A stretch of 64,000 nucleotides of DNA. It comes from Kiloniellaceae bacterium (GTDB taxonomy: Bacteria; Pseudomonadota; Alphaproteobacteria; Kiloniellales; J153). The notes beneath the pieces are model-generated. The model saw nothing but the letters and a program-made list of their open reading frames with translations, did not search any database and was not told where the DNA came from. Both the position numbers and the translations under genes were made by a program. Each line of letters opens with the position of its first letter. Positions within the stretch are counted from its first letter, which is position 1. Of this stretch, positions 1-9,564 are shown piece by piece. Location of the stretch: assembly GCA_021776115.1 (NCBI GenBank), contig JAJFGN010000035.1, forward strand, positions 1-64,000, in the 5' to 3' direction.

Positions 1-354
1 GTGATGAGGCTCTGATCGAGGAATCCTGAATTCAGGGATTTCAGGTTCGGAGGGCGCATTCGGCGTACGACAAACCGGAGGCGTGCCTACATCGTCGGCT
101 GTGATTTTAAGGAAAAACCATTCACCCTCTTTGTATTCAAAACCCCAGTGAGTGGGGCCGTGCGGTCCCGCTTGCAGGCGGAGCCATGTAACGTAAAATT
201 CCGATGTCCTTTGCGGGAACAGCGGGTACGGATAGGCGAGGGCTTCCAGGACATGGGCGGCGAAGCGGGACGATCCGTTACCATCAACGGGAAGACGGTT
301 CCGGTCTGGGCGCCGCTGGAGCCCCCGGTGGCGCGTGAGGCCCTGCCGCGCCAC
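1..354 (-). CDS. Unrecognised open frame running off the left edge
   Basis: On the minus strand a frame stays open from a possible GTG at 354 to the window edge, about 118 codons. It covers exactly the part where a glutathione reductase FAD domain should lie on the other strand. The middle and end of the translation look protein-like, with segments such as YPYPLFPQRTSEFY, THWGFEYKEGEWFFL and ITADDVGTPP. The first 25 or so codons overlap genuine gor sequence in antisense, so the real start is probably internal or missing. I do not recognise the family. It may be a fragment joined to gor by rearrangement, or a chance frame in GC-rich DNA. Confidence 0.3.
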   Translation of the reverse strand, partial: MARQGLTRHRGLQRRPDRNRLPVDGNGSSRFAAHVLEALAYPYPLFPQRTSEFYVTWLRLQAGPHGPTHWGFEYKEGEWFFLKITADDVGTPPVCRTPNAPSEPEIPEFRIPRSEPHH

Positions 355-1224
355 ATCGCGGTCTACGGCGGTGGTTACATAGCCTGCGAATTTTCCAGCA
401 TTTTCAATGGGCTGGGTGCGAAGGTCACTCAGATATACAGAGGCCCTCAAATCCTGCGCGGATTCGACGAGGACGTGCGCGAGACTCTGGCTGCCGAGAT
501 GGTCAAGAAGGGCGTGGACTTGCGTGTCGAATCGACCATCGACCGCATCGATAAAAAGGGCAAGAAGCTGACCCTGCATCTTTCCGATGGCGAAACTTTG
601 GAAACCGGCTTGGTCATGGCGGCGACTGGCCGCCGGCCGAATACCCAAAACCTGGGGCTCGAAGCTGCTGAGGTCGAGCTGACGGACAAAGGCGCGGTCA
701 AGGTGGATGCGTACTCGCGCACCGCCCAGGAGAATATTTACGCCGTAGGCGATGTGACCGACCGGATCGCGCTGACGCCGGTCGCGATCCAAGAGGCGAT
801 GGCCTTCGTCGATACCGTGTTTCGCGGGACGCCGCGCGCGATGGATCACGCCAATGTGCCGAACGCGGTCTTCTCTCATCCCACGGTGTCGACCGTGGGT
901 CTGAGCGAGCATCAGGCAAGGGAGAAATTCGGCGACGTGGACACCTACCGCTCGGCCTTCCGGCCGCTCAAGCACACGCTTTCGGGCCGGGACGAAAGCA
1001 GCATGATGAAGCTGGTCGTCGATCGAGCGAGTCAGAAAGTCGTCGGTGCCCACATGGTCGGCGCGGACGCGCCGGAGATCATCCAAGGCGTTGCCATTGC
1101 TATCAAGGCTGGCGCGACCAAGCAAATATTCGATGCAACCGTGGGGATTCATCCAACCGCCGCCGAAGAGTTTGTCACGATGCGCGAGCCGGTGCCAGAG
1201 CCGGAAAGGAAAGCTGCAGAGTAA
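148..1224 (+). pseudogene. gor: Glutathione-disulfide reductase, 5'-truncated (NADPH and interface domains only)
   Basis: From about base 331 the translation is a clear glutathione reductase. It has the NADPH-binding glycine motif GGGYIACEF, the MAATGRRPN segment, the second FAD contact IYAVGDVTD, and the C-terminal catalytic motif GIHPTAAEEF with the His-Glu pair. The family is usually about 450-460 residues and begins with an FAD domain carrying the redox CxxxxC pair. None of that is present. The roughly 60 codons from the GTG at 148 to 331 do not resemble the family. A flavoenzyme without this domain cannot reduce glutathione disulfide, so I call it broken. The 3' half shows no stops or frameshifts, which suggests a recent break or an assembly join. 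Confidence 0.8.
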
Positions 1225-1232
1225 GCGTTGCC

Positions 1233-2939
1233 TTAGCGCTCCTGGCGGCGCCAGCGTTCGACGACATCGGCCACGAAGTCCTGGCCCTTCTCGTTGGCCT
1301 GCCAGGCGCTTGAGAAAGAGGCCGTGCCGCTGTGCGGTCTCGCGTCTTCAGGCATGAGATCGAACATCATGCGGGCCGGAATTGGCACACCTTCGCCGAC
1401 CGCGACGGCCTCGCCCGTGCGCAGGGTGGGTAGGACATCGATCAAGCCGATGGTCGATTCGGACAGGGTCGCGCGGACGAAGTCCTGATCTTTCCGGTTG
1501 CTCATGCGCATGGCGAAAATCGTGTTGCATTGGGACAGGATTTCAACCGCCAGGTCGGCCGGCCTCTGACTGACCAGACCCAGGGATACGCCGTATTTCC
1601 GGCCCTCCTTGGCGATTCGGGCCAAGGCGCGTTTGGTTGGCTCAAAGCCTTGAGATGTGTCTTGGCCCATATAGCGCTGCGCCTCCTCGCAAACCAACAG
1701 GATCGGCACCGCGCGGTCGCTCCATAGCGCGAAATCGAAGGTTAGCCGGCACAGCAGGGAGATGACGACATTCATAATCTCTGAAGGGACGCCGGAGAGG
1801 TCGAGGATGGTGATCGGCTTGCCATCGACCGGGACGCGGAAGATGCGCGACAAGATGGCCGCCATCGAATCGCGCACGGTGACCCCCGGAAACATGAAGG
1901 CATAACGCGTGTCGCTTTGAAGCGCGCTTAAACGCTCTTTCAAGCGCAGATAAGGTATGGAGTCGGTTGCTTTATCCATCTTGCCCAGGGCGTCGTCGAC
2001 TTGACGAACGACGTCCGACAGACGGTAGGGGATCGGCGTATCCGCCGTGACGTAGGCACCTTTGTCGGCGGCATCCTGGCCCTTGAGTTTCGCTTGTAGG
2101 ATCGCGTCCTTCAGGATCGCGAAATCGGCTTCCCGGTCGCGCCGGCCGCTGCCGACGACGATCTCACCCATTTCCTCGAAGTTCAGCAACCAGTAGGGCA
2201 ATTCGAGGTTGCCGGAGTGCAGGACCTCGGCGCAGTCGTGGAACGATTGCGTATACTCGTTGTGCACATCCAATAGAACGATGTGACCGGACTTATTCTG
2301 CGCTAAGATCGCGCGTAAGATCATCGCCACAGCGCAGGATTTACCCGATCCGGTGGTCCCCAGAATCGCGAAGTGCTTGCCTAGAAGTTCGTCGACAGTG
2401 ACATAGGCAGGCAGAGTCTGGTCCTGACAGATCGTGCCGAGCCGCACGCAGGGTGTATCGGGTTGGGCGTAGATGGCCTTCAAGTCGTCCTGGGTGGCCG
2501 TGAAGACCTCATCCCCCAAGGCAGGATGAAACGAAATACCACGTTGGAATTTTGGTTTACTGGCGCCGGGCTGCGTGATCGATTCGCCGATTAGGTCCAA
2601 CTCCATGAGGCGCATTTCGGGTGTGCTGCCGTCATGACTTGGTGCTGGAATATTTTGGCGGCTCACGATACCGAACACCGTCGACCGCGCTGTTTTCATG
2701 CGCACCAAAGCCCCTATCTGGGGTATGTCCGGGCTGGCGGACTGGCCTCCGCCGGGCCGCTGATCGATCTGCACTGCAGCCTGGGCGCCCGACACCGAAA
2801 CCAGTCGTCCCAGACGACCCTGCGGCTTCACCGCTGGCGCGGCTTTACCATTACTTTGCGGCGGCGCAACTTTTGGGGCGGCCTGGCCGTTTCCGGCTGG
2901 CGCGGGGGTCGGACCTGTTGTGTCAGACACGTCACTCAT
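1233..2939 (-). CDS. HerA-type (DUF87) hexameric ATPase
   Basis: A 568-residue P-loop ATPase of the HerA/FtsK superfamily. Walker A GTTGSGKS lies at residues 194-201, a Walker B-like VPILLVCEE at 411-419, and VSQRPADL at 456-463 is the HerA sensor region. Residues 1-40 are a Pro/Ala/Gln-rich disordered head, and 41-150 form a beta-rich HAS-barrel-like N-terminal domain. HerA proteins are DNA translocases that usually work with the nuclease NurA in archaea or with other partners in bacteria. No nuclease is adjacent, so the process served is not evident. It lies 162 bp downstream of the TPR gene on the same strand. Its stop is 8 bp from the convergent gor remnant. Confidence 0.85.
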   Translation of the reverse strand: MSDVSDTTGPTPAPAGNGQAAPKVAPPQSNGKAAPAVKPQGRLGRLVSVSGAQAAVQIDQRPGGGQSASPDIPQIGALVRMKTARSTVFGIVSRQNIPAPSHDGSTPEMRLMELDLIGESITQPGASKPKFQRGISFHPALGDEVFTATQDDLKAIYAQPDTPCVRLGTICQDQTLPAYVTVDELLGKHFAILGTTGSGKSCAVAMILRAILAQNKSGHIVLLDVHNEYTQSFHDCAEVLHSGNLELPYWLLNFEEMGEIVVGSGRRDREADFAILKDAILQAKLKGQDAADKGAYVTADTPIPYRLSDVVRQVDDALGKMDKATDSIPYLRLKERLSALQSDTRYAFMFPGVTVRDSMAAILSRIFRVPVDGKPITILDLSGVPSEIMNVVISLLCRLTFDFALWSDRAVPILLVCEEAQRYMGQDTSQGFEPTKRALARIAKEGRKYGVSLGLVSQRPADLAVEILSQCNTIFAMRMSNRKDQDFVRATLSESTIGLIDVLPTLRTGEAVAVGEGVPIPARMMFDLMPEDARPHSGTASFSSAWQANEKGQDFVADVVERWRRQER

Positions 2940-3101
2940 GATCCCTTGCCGTTATGCCGTTACCGCGCGTTGCGGCTCGGTCCAAAAACCTTGGGGTTAT
3001 TCTTGGATTGTCCGGCAGGCTAGCTTCGGGCGACTCAAGGAAGGGTTAAGGAACAGCAAGGATTTGACACAGAATTGCTCTTAACGCGGCTGAGGTCCGC
3101 A

Positions 3102-4484
3102 TTATGCGGTGGCAACCGCCTCGACTTGCCTGGTTGCGGCGGCTGCGGCGTCGGGCTCGCCCAGGCCGTGCAGGACTTTCGCGTATTTGCGCCAGCTGGG
3201 CAGACTTGTGGGCTTTAGGAGGGTCCGCTCCGACATCAACGCCCGGGCGAGCGTCAGGCGCCCGGCGCGTATTGCCGCTTCGATCAGGAATTGATGGAAG
3301 ATGTCGCGCTGGGCGTGGCTGGCGCCGACCCGAATGAAGTCGGGACGCAGAGGCAGAAGAAGATCGGCCGCGCGCCCGTACTCACCCTGAGCGAAGGCCA
3401 GAATCGCCATGCTCACGGGGATTGCGACCGGGCGCATGACTTTGGCGCAGCTATCGCCGGGCGTCGCGGCGAAGGTCTCAAGCGAGGCAAGCAGGCGCAC
3501 GGCATCGTCGTGGCGCCCGGTTGCGCCCAGGGCCATCATCGCGTGGGTGTCGGTGAAGGCGAGGACGTGGTCGTCCAAGCGTGTCTCGACATGATCCGCC
3601 AGCTCGGCCCAACGCTCGCCCACATTCGCGCCGGCGAATTCGAGACGGGCGAGCAGGGCCGCCGCGTTCTGGATGTCGAGATAGAAATCCGATTTCTCGG
3701 AGCGGATGGAACGATCGTAGAGAGCCAGGACGGCATCGTACTCGCCGCGCTCATACAAGAACAAAGCACGGTGCCACCAAAGATGGCCGCGAAAGGGATT
3801 GCGATCGTCCCAGGCATCGGCCGGAAAATCGAGCCAGGCAAGACCTTCTTTCAGGCGTCCCTGCATTTCCAGAACATGGGCGACCGCGTGCAGCGCCCAG
3901 AGGTCCTCCGCGTCGATCTCAATCGCCCGCCGCCCGGCCGCTTCGGCTTCCGCATAGGCGCCGCACTCCTCGTGCCCGAAAGCCAACATGCCGAGCACAT
4001 TGCCGTAACCGGGTAGGCTTTCGTCCCAAGCGTGCAGAACCCGCGCCGGACCGCCGCGCAGATCGGCGCTCCGGCCCAGCCAGAATAAGGCGAAGTGTTG
4101 GAGCCGCACGGCGAGCAGATCGCGCGGGTGCGCGACCATGATCTCTTCCCATAGGGTGCAGGTCTTTTCCGTGTCGCCGGTTAGCCAGGCCGTCAGGGCC
4201 GCGATGTGGGCGTTCTCGCGCTCACTCGCACTTTTCGCGGCGGCTTGGGCCTTCTCCAGGGCCCCGCGTGCATGACCGTGAAACGCGGTCGAGCCGAATA
4301 ACATGAAGAGGTAACCGCGAAGGCAATGTCCAAACGCGAAATCGGGGTCGGCTTCGATCGCCGCCTTGGCGCGCTTACCCGCGCTGATCCGATACTGGAA
4401 ATAATCGTCAATGGCGGCGTTGAAGTGCCCGGCCGCTTCCTCGCTGCGGGTCGAAAGGCGCAGGCCACGCGAATCCGTGAACAT
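3102..4484 (-). CDS. TTC38-like tetratricopeptide repeat protein
   Basis: This 460-residue soluble protein has no signal peptide and is rich in paired helices with TPR spacing. Examples are the repeats around DFAFGHCLRGYLFMLF, HEECGAYAEAEAAGRRA and EDLWALHAVAHVLEMQGR. Length and layout match the TTC38 family of TPR proteins, found in bacteria and animals and of unknown biochemical role; scaffolding is inferred from the fold only. The ATG at 4484 has a purine-rich stretch (aggaa) shortly upstream on the minus strand. It is followed by the HerA-type ATPase gene and preceded 22 bp upstream by a VOC gene on the same strand, so these may be cotranscribed with the ridA-like gene. Confidence 0.8.
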   Translation of the reverse strand: MFTDSRGLRLSTRSEEAAGHFNAAIDDYFQYRISAGKRAKAAIEADPDFAFGHCLRGYLFMLFGSTAFHGHARGALEKAQAAAKSASERENAHIAALTAWLTGDTEKTCTLWEEIMVAHPRDLLAVRLQHFALFWLGRSADLRGGPARVLHAWDESLPGYGNVLGMLAFGHEECGAYAEAEAAGRRAIEIDAEDLWALHAVAHVLEMQGRLKEGLAWLDFPADAWDDRNPFRGHLWWHRALFLYERGEYDAVLALYDRSIRSEKSDFYLDIQNAAALLARLEFAGANVGERWAELADHVETRLDDHVLAFTDTHAMMALGATGRHDDAVRLLASLETFAATPGDSCAKVMRPVAIPVSMAILAFAQGEYGRAADLLLPLRPDFIRVGASHAQRDIFHQFLIEAAIRAGRLTLARALMSERTLLKPTSLPSWRKYAKVLHGLGEPDAAAAATRQVEAVATA

Positions 4485-4506
4485 TCTCGATCTTCCTTTT
4501 TTGTCC

Positions 4507-4893
4507 TCAGGCCTGCGGCGGGCCTTTCAATTCGACCGTGTTGCCGTCTGGGTCGGTTATATACATGGACGGGCCCAGACCTTGCGCGCCGTAGCGTCTC
4601 GCGACTTCGCCGATCTCGACGCCCGACGCGCTCAGGTGCGCTCGCAAGGCCGCCTCGTCGAAGGGCTCGATGTTAAGCGCGAAATGATCCATGTTGCGCG
4701 CGCCCGCGCCGAAAGGGCCAGTGGCCGGCTCCAAATCGATCAGCGACACGCCCGCGCGCAGTTGGACCAGGCCGATACTCTCGACCCGCCGCTCCTCTTG
4801 GCAACCCAGGACCTCGCAATAAAAGCGAATCGCGCGCTCCATGTCGGCAACGCGCAATACAACGTGATCGAGGCCCTTGATTGCAAAGGTCAT
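4507..4893 (-). CDS. VOC-superfamily protein (glyoxalase/extradiol dioxygenase fold)
   Basis: A 128-residue single-chain VOC protein. The first beta-alpha-beta-beta-beta module begins with LDHVVLRVADMERAIRFY and the second ends with the typical DPDGNTVEL. The family binds a divalent metal with a His/Glu set, and here the His of LDHVVLRV, the His of MDHFAL and the Glu of TVELKG are present. VOC members include glyoxalase I, ring-cleavage dioxygenases and fosfomycin-resistance enzymes, and this short form cannot be assigned to a substrate. It sits 9 bp downstream of a ridA-like gene on the same strand, so the two are probably one transcript. Confidence 0.85.
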   Translation of the reverse strand: MTFAIKGLDHVVLRVADMERAIRFYCEVLGCQEERRVESIGLVQLRAGVSLIDLEPATGPFGAGARNMDHFALNIEPFDEAALRAHLSASGVEIGEVARRYGAQGLGPSMYITDPDGNTVELKGPPQA

Positions 4894-4902
4894 CGCTTGG
4901 TC

Positions 4903-5298
4903 CTAGGGCCGTCGGGCGATCAGGTCGATCTCGACCAAGGCATCGCGGGCCAGGCCGGTCACGCCGACACAAGTCCGTGCGGGCAGGCGTTCGGCCGGAA
5001 AGTAGGATTTGTAGACCGCGTTCATGGCCGCGTAGTCGCGCTTGAATTCGGTCAGGAAGGCCCGAACCGCGACGACATGCTCCAGGCCTAGGTCGAGCCC
5101 GCCCAGGACGATCCTCAGGTTATCCATGACCCGGCGGGTTTGCGCCTCCACACCCTCCGGCAGGGGGGCGGGATCGTCATCGGGATTGGTCGGCATCTGG
5201 CCGGTCAGGAAGATCCAGCCGTCTGCCTCGACCGCGTGGCTGAAGGGTGCGACCGGCGCCGGGCCGCCGGAGATCATGTGGAACAGAGGAACGCTCAT
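4903..5298 (-). CDS. RidA/YjgF/UK114-family enamine/imine deaminase
   Basis: A 131-residue protein of the Rid superfamily, which form trimers and hydrolyse reactive enamine or imine intermediates released by PLP enzymes. Family features include APFSHAVEADGWIFLTGQ near the N-terminus, the central RRVMDNLRIVL helix, and the C-terminal RTCVGVTGLARDALVEIDL. The Arg of PARTCVGV is at the position that binds the carboxylate in active members. It is first in a probable leftward transcript with the VOC gene. The 239 bp separating it from the divergent DAHP synthase would hold both promoters. A precise Rid subgroup is not assigned. Confidence 0.85.
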   Translation of the reverse strand: MSVPLFHMISGGPAPVAPFSHAVEADGWIFLTGQMPTNPDDDPAPLPEGVEAQTRRVMDNLRIVLGGLDLGLEHVVAVRAFLTEFKRDYAAMNAVYKSYFPAERLPARTCVGVTGLARDALVEIDLIARRP

Positions 5299-5537
5299 CG
5301 GGGACCGTATCCTTGCATCGTGGGCGTCTAGGGGTGGGGTCTAAAGGCGCGGTTTCGATCATAACGCCTTGTAAGTCCAGCCGGTACCCCCGACAGAACA
5401 TGGCTGAGCCCCGCCGGGCGCTGCTTGGCACCCAAGCTTTCCTGTGGAAAACTATCGGTAAGCAGATTAGAAACACGGCCAATTGCGGCGCGCGGACGGG
5501 GGCGCGGAAGCCGTGAGCGGGTACGAGTGAGGGTAAG

Positions 5538-6923
5538 ATGACGAAGAAGTGGACGCCGGATTCCTGGCGCGGCAAGAAAATCCAGCAGGTTCCGACCTAT
5601 CCGGACCCGGCGGCGGTCGAGGCCGTGGAACGAGACTTGGCAAGCTATCCCCCGCTGGTCTTCGCGGGCGAGGCGCGCCGGCTGAAGGAACAGCTTGGCA
5701 GGGTCGCCGAAGGTAAGGCATTTCTGCTCCAGGGCGGCGACTGCGCGGAAAGCTTCGCCGAGTTCAAGGCCGACAACATCCGCGATACCTTTAAGGTCAT
5801 GCTGCAGATGGCGGTGGTCCTGACCTTTGGCGCGGCCTGCCCGGTGGTCAAGGTGGGCCGCATGGCCGGGCAATTCGCCAAGCCGCGTTCCGCACCCATG
5901 GAGGTGCAGGGCGGGGTCGAACTGCCCAGCTACCGCGGCGACATCGTCAATGGCATTGAATTCGAAGAAGCGGCGCGGCAGCCCGACCCGCATCGCCTGA
6001 TCCGCGCCTACAATCAGGCGGCGGCGACCCTCAACCTGCTGCGCGCCTTCGCTCAGGGCGGTTTCGCCGATCTGCACAAGGTCCATCAGTGGAACTTGCA
6101 GTTCATCTCCGGCAGCCCACAGGGCAAGCGTTACGAGGAGGTAGCGAACCGGATCGAAGAGACGCTGGATTTCATGAAGGCCTGCGGCGTCACGCCCGAG
6201 GATGTGAATCAACTGCGTGAGACGGATTTCTACACCAGCCATGAGGCCCTGCTGCTCAATTACGAGCAGGCGCTGACGCGCATCGATAGCCTGACCGGGC
6301 AGTGGTACGATTGCTCGGCGCACTTCCTATGGGTCGGCGATCGGACTCGGCAACCGGATAGCGCGCATATGGAATTCCTGCGCGGGGTCCAGAATCCGCT
6401 CGGGATAAAGTGCGGACCCAGCCTGGATCCCGACGAATTGATCCGCGTGATCGAGTTACTTAACCCTAAGAACGAGCCGGGCCGCCTGACTTTGATCGCG
6501 CGCATGGGCTCCGACAAGGTCGAGACCGCTTTGCCGCCCCTGGTGCGGGCGGTTAAACGCTCCGGGCAGAAGGTTGTCTGGGCTTGCGATCCCATGCATG
6601 GCAACACGATAAAATCATCGACCGGCTACAAGACTCGCCCGTTCGACCGTATCTTGGCTGAGGTGCGTGGCTTCTTCGCAGTGCATCAGGCCGAAGGGAC
6701 TTATGCCGGCGGCGTCCATTTCGAGATGACCGGGCAAAACGTGACCGAGTGCATCGGCGGTGCGCAGGCGATTAGCGAGGCGAGTTTGGGCGATCGTTAT
6801 CACACCCATTGCGACCCGCGCTTGAATGCCGATCAAGCCCTGGAGCTTGCCTTCCTGATTTCGGAGCAGCTCAAAACCGACCGCCAGGCGCGCAACAACG
6901 GCCGCGTGGCGGCCGCCTTGTAG
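5538..6923 (+). CDS. Class II 3-deoxy-7-phosphoheptulonate (DAHP) synthase
   Basis: This 461-residue enzyme condenses phosphoenolpyruvate and erythrose 4-phosphate in the first step of the shikimate pathway. It is the class II (plant/mycobacterial) type, shown by the opening [19 protein letters not shown], the metal-ligand GGDCAESF (Cys69), [10 protein letters not shown] and [15 protein letters not shown]. Class II enzymes are about 450-470 residues, so this is full length. The ATG at 5538 is preceded by gagggtaag, a weak ribosome-binding site. pncB follows 55 bp downstream and could be cotranscribed, although the pathways are unrelated. No leader peptide or attenuator was seen in the 239-bp upstream gap. 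Confidence 0.95.
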   Translation: MTKKWTPDSWRGKKIQQVPTYPDPAAVEAVERDLASYPPLVFAGEARRLKEQLGRVAEGKAFLLQGGDCAESFAEFKADNIRDTFKVMLQMAVVLTFGAACPVVKVGRMAGQFAKPRSAPMEVQGGVELPSYRGDIVNGIEFEEAARQPDPHRLIRAYNQAAATLNLLRAFAQGGFADLHKVHQWNLQFISGSPQGKRYEEVANRIEETLDFMKACGVTPEDVNQLRETDFYTSHEALLLNYEQALTRIDSLTGQWYDCSAHFLWVGDRTRQPDSAHMEFLRGVQNPLGIKCGPSLDPDELIRVIELLNPKNEPGRLTLIARMGSDKVETALPPLVRAVKRSGQKVVWACDPMHGNTIKSSTGYKTRPFDRILAEVRGFFAVHQAEGTYAGGVHFEMTGQNVTECIGGAQAISEASLGDRYHTHCDPRLNADQALELAFLISEQLKTDRQARNNGRVAAAL

Positions 6924-6978
6924 AACCCGCGTCCCGTGGCAGGTTTGCGGCGGGCGGGAGAGCAGATGGAGACCGGGT

Positions 6979-8145
6979 ATGCCCGCTGATGGTGCCCGAA
7001 TCGATGCCCTGTCGAAATGCGTCTGGCCGGCCGAGGAGGCGGATATCGCCGCTTGGACCGATCACTACTTTCTGCGGACCAAACAGGCCGTGGAACGCTT
7101 CGGCGATGCCCAGGTCACCTACGCGGTCTTCATGCGCCGCCCGGTGGTCGCGGCCCCGCGCCTGGCTGTTGCCTGGCTGGAGGCGGTGGGGCTTAAACGC
7201 AAGACCGAGTTCAAAATAGATCTACGCTATGAGGAGGGCCGCTGGGTCGGGGCCGGTGAGCCGATCATGTACGTGACCGGTTCTATGAAGCATCTGGCCG
7301 ATCTGGAAACCCTGCTGCTGCAGAAGTTGGGTCCGCCCTGTGTCGCCGCCTACAACGCCTACACCATGTGCGCCGATTTACCGCTGGTCGCCTTCCTGGC
7401 GATGGACGCGCGCCACTGCGCGGGCACGCAAATGGCGGAGATCATGGCCTACGCCGCCGCTGTCGGGTCCGCGCGCGCCAAGCGCAAGGTCGGCGCCGCC
7501 GGTTTCATTGGCAACGCCACCGACGCGACCGCTCACTACTTTGGTCAGGACCGGGGCCTGGGCACCATGCCGCACGCCATGGTCGGATATGCCGGCTCGA
7601 CCCTGCGCGCGGCCGAGATGTTCGATACCTGCTTTCAGGACGAGGCCATGACCGTGCTGGTCGATTACTTCGCGCGCGAGGTAACGGACGCCCTGACCGT
7701 GTGCCGGCGCTTCGCCAAGCGCGCCGCGGAGGGTCGGTTGTCGATCCGCCTCGATACACCGGGCAGCCGCTTTATCGAAGGGCTCGACCCGCCGGCCTCC
7801 TACGAGGTGCTGGAGCGCAACAGCCATGCCGCCGTGCGCGGCTATCGCACCGAGACGGAATTGCGCTACCTGGTTGGGCCCGGTGTCTCCGCCGCCGCGA
7901 TCTGGTCCCTGCGTGAGGCGCTCAACGCCGAAGGCTTCGACCGGGTGAAGATCGTCGCTTCCTCCGGATTCGGTCCTGCCAAGTGCAAGCTGATGGCCGA
8001 GGCGAACGCGCCCATCGATGTGATCGGCACTGGCAGCTACCTGCCGGAGATTTGGTCCGAGACCTACGCCACCGCCGACATCGTGGAATACGACGGCCAG
8101 CCGCGCGTCAAGGTTGGCCGCGAGTTCCTGCTGCGGGAGAAATAG
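6979..8145 (+). CDS. pncB: Nicotinate phosphoribosyltransferase
   Basis: A 388-residue enzyme that makes nicotinate mononucleotide from nicotinate and PRPP in the NAD salvage (Preiss-Handler) pathway. Family motifs include HYFLRTKQAVERFGD at residues 29-43, GTMPHAMVGY with the probable phosphorylated His at 199, and the PRPP/phosphate-binding VIGTGSYLPE near the C-terminus. It is somewhat shorter than the E. coli enzyme and closer to the short bacterial/archaeal type. The nadE gene of the same pathway lies about 2.3 kb downstream on the same strand, but with an MFS/AraC pair in between. Confidence 0.88.
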   Translation: MPADGARIDALSKCVWPAEEADIAAWTDHYFLRTKQAVERFGDAQVTYAVFMRRPVVAAPRLAVAWLEAVGLKRKTEFKIDLRYEEGRWVGAGEPIMYVTGSMKHLADLETLLLQKLGPPCVAAYNAYTMCADLPLVAFLAMDARHCAGTQMAEIMAYAAAVGSARAKRKVGAAGFIGNATDATAHYFGQDRGLGTMPHAMVGYAGSTLRAAEMFDTCFQDEAMTVLVDYFAREVTDALTVCRRFAKRAAEGRLSIRLDTPGSRFIEGLDPPASYEVLERNSHAAVRGYRTETELRYLVGPGVSAAAIWSLREALNAEGFDRVKIVASSGFGPAKCKLMAEANAPIDVIGTGSYLPEIWSETYATADIVEYDGQPRVKVGREFLLREK

Positions 8146-8158
8146 CGCTAGCCCGCGT

Positions 8159-8256
8159 CGTCATCCCGGCCGAGCGTGAGCGAGAGCCGGGATCTTCGTG
8201 ACGGCCACGCTCCGAAGATCCCGGATAAACGCCTGATGGCGCTTTCCGGGATGACG
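8159..8256. repeat. REP-like nested palindromic element
   Basis: Two nested inverted repeats fill the gap between pncB and the convergent MFS gene. The outer arms are CGTCATCCCGG (8159-8169) and CCGGGATGACG (8246-8256). The inner arms are CCGGGATCTTCG (8187-8198) and CGAAGATCCCGG (8213-8224), a perfect 12-bp stem with a 14-nt loop. The CGTCATCCCGG core resembles dispersed intergenic repeats known from many alphaproteobacteria. Lying between two convergent 3' ends, it may also act as a bidirectional transcription block, but there is no T-run. Confidence 0.75.
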
Positions 8257-8284
8257 AGAGTTGTTTGAGTTGTGCTCGCAGGCC

Positions 8285-9535
8285 TCACTCAGCCGGTTGC
8301 GGCGCGGGCTTGCTTAGAAGGGTTTCGCGCCCCAGTGTCGGAGCTGCGGGAATAAGCTGGCTCAGGATCAGCGAACAGACGGCGAAACCGGTACCGGTCA
8401 GGAACACCGCCGCCGGGTTGACCAGCCACAGCAGGCCCAGCGCCGCAGGCAAGACGACGGCGGCGATATGGCTGATGGTGAAAGAGACAGCGGCCGTGGG
8501 CGCGATGTCGCGCGGGTCGGAAATCTTCTGAAAGTAAGTCTTGATCGCGATCGCCATGGCGAAGAATAGGTGATCGATAACGTAGAGCGCGGCTGCGAGG
8601 TTGGCGTTCTCGACGAAAGCGTAGGTCGTGAAGACGACAATCAGCCCCAGGTATTCGAAGGTCAGCGCGCGCCGCTCGCCCCAATGCTTGATCAAGCGGC
8701 CGATCGCTGGGGCCAGCCAGATGTTGGCGGCGTAGTTGATCAGGAACAGCAGCGTGATGTCGCCGACCGAGTAGCCGAATTTCTCGACCATCATGAAACC
8801 GGCGAAGACAATGAAGATCTGCCGCCGCGCACCGGAGATAAATACCAGCGCGTAGTAGAGCCAATAGCGCTTGCGCAAGATCAGCGTCTTGTGCTGCTCG
8901 ACTTTTCCCGGAACCCGCGGATAGGCGATCCAAGCGAAGAGGGCCGCGCCGACCGTTACACCGCCACCGATCAGGTAGACCGGCAGATAGCCCATACCGA
9001 ACACGTTGAAGGCCGCCCAGATCAGGCCGTAGCCGACCAGCGCCGCTGCGCTGGCCGCCGCGATCACACGCCCCAGCACAATCGGGGCCCGGTCCTGGCC
9101 GACCCATTGCAGAGCCAAGCTCTGCTGCAACGTCTCGTAGTAGTGGAAGCCTATCGACATCAACACCGTGGTCGAGATCAAGCCGATCACGCTGGGGAAG
9201 AAACCGGTCAGTGCTGTGCCCAAACCGAGCAGCGCGAGTGCCAAAATCGCGAAGGTCTGCTCGCGCAGGATCAGCAAAACGAAGACCGCAGTGAAGGCGA
9301 GGAAGCCCGGAACCTCGCGCAGGCTCTGCAGCACCCCCATTTCGGCCCCGGTGAAGGCCGCGCGCTCGACCGCGAAGTTATTGAGCAGGGCCATCCAGGT
9401 CGCGAAGGACAGCGATCCCGCCGCCCCGAACAGCAGCAACAGGGCCTCGGGCGATCGCCAACCGTGGCGGTGCAGGCTATTTCCTATTTCGGCGAGGCGT
9501 TTCAGCACGGCGATGTTCCTAAGCAATGGCGCCAA
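8285..9535 (-). CDS. MFS transporter
   Basis: A 416-residue integral membrane protein with about 12 hydrophobic helices in two six-helix halves joined near RVPGKVEQHKTLILRKRYW, the pattern of the major facilitator superfamily. Residues 1-30 are a short cytosolic head. No substrate signature is recognised. Head-to-head with an AraC-family gene across only 42 bp, it is a likely regulatory target of that gene, and efflux of a small compound is a reasonable guess. The ATG at 9535 leaves little room for a promoter, so the true start could lie a few codons inside. Confidence 0.85.
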   Translation of the reverse strand: MAPLLRNIAVLKRLAEIGNSLHRHGWRSPEALLLLFGAAGSLSFATWMALLNNFAVERAAFTGAEMGVLQSLREVPGFLAFTAVFVLLILREQTFAILALALLGLGTALTGFFPSVIGLISTTVLMSIGFHYYETLQQSLALQWVGQDRAPIVLGRVIAAASAAALVGYGLIWAAFNVFGMGYLPVYLIGGGVTVGAALFAWIAYPRVPGKVEQHKTLILRKRYWLYYALVFISGARRQIFIVFAGFMMVEKFGYSVGDITLLFLINYAANIWLAPAIGRLIKHWGERRALTFEYLGLIVVFTTYAFVENANLAAALYVIDHLFFAMAIAIKTYFQKISDPRDIAPTAAVSFTISHIAAVVLPAALGLLWLVNPAAVFLTGTGFAVCSLILSQLIPAAPTLGRETLLSKPAPQPAE

Positions 9536-9564
9536 GATAAGGCTAGGCGCTTTGTCAATCTATC

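Noticed and set aside
3291-4016. 241-codon plus-strand open frame inside the TPR gene
   Set aside because: Antisense to a well-supported TPR protein; composition is that of a GC-rich shadow frame and no domain is visible.
5328-6323. 331-codon minus-strand open frame opposite the DAHP synthase gene
   Set aside because: It lies fully antisense to a conserved class II DAHP synthase and shows no family motif.
8159-8256. Considered as an intrinsic terminator
   Set aside because: Stable stems but no T-run on either strand; the nested form fits a REP-like element better.
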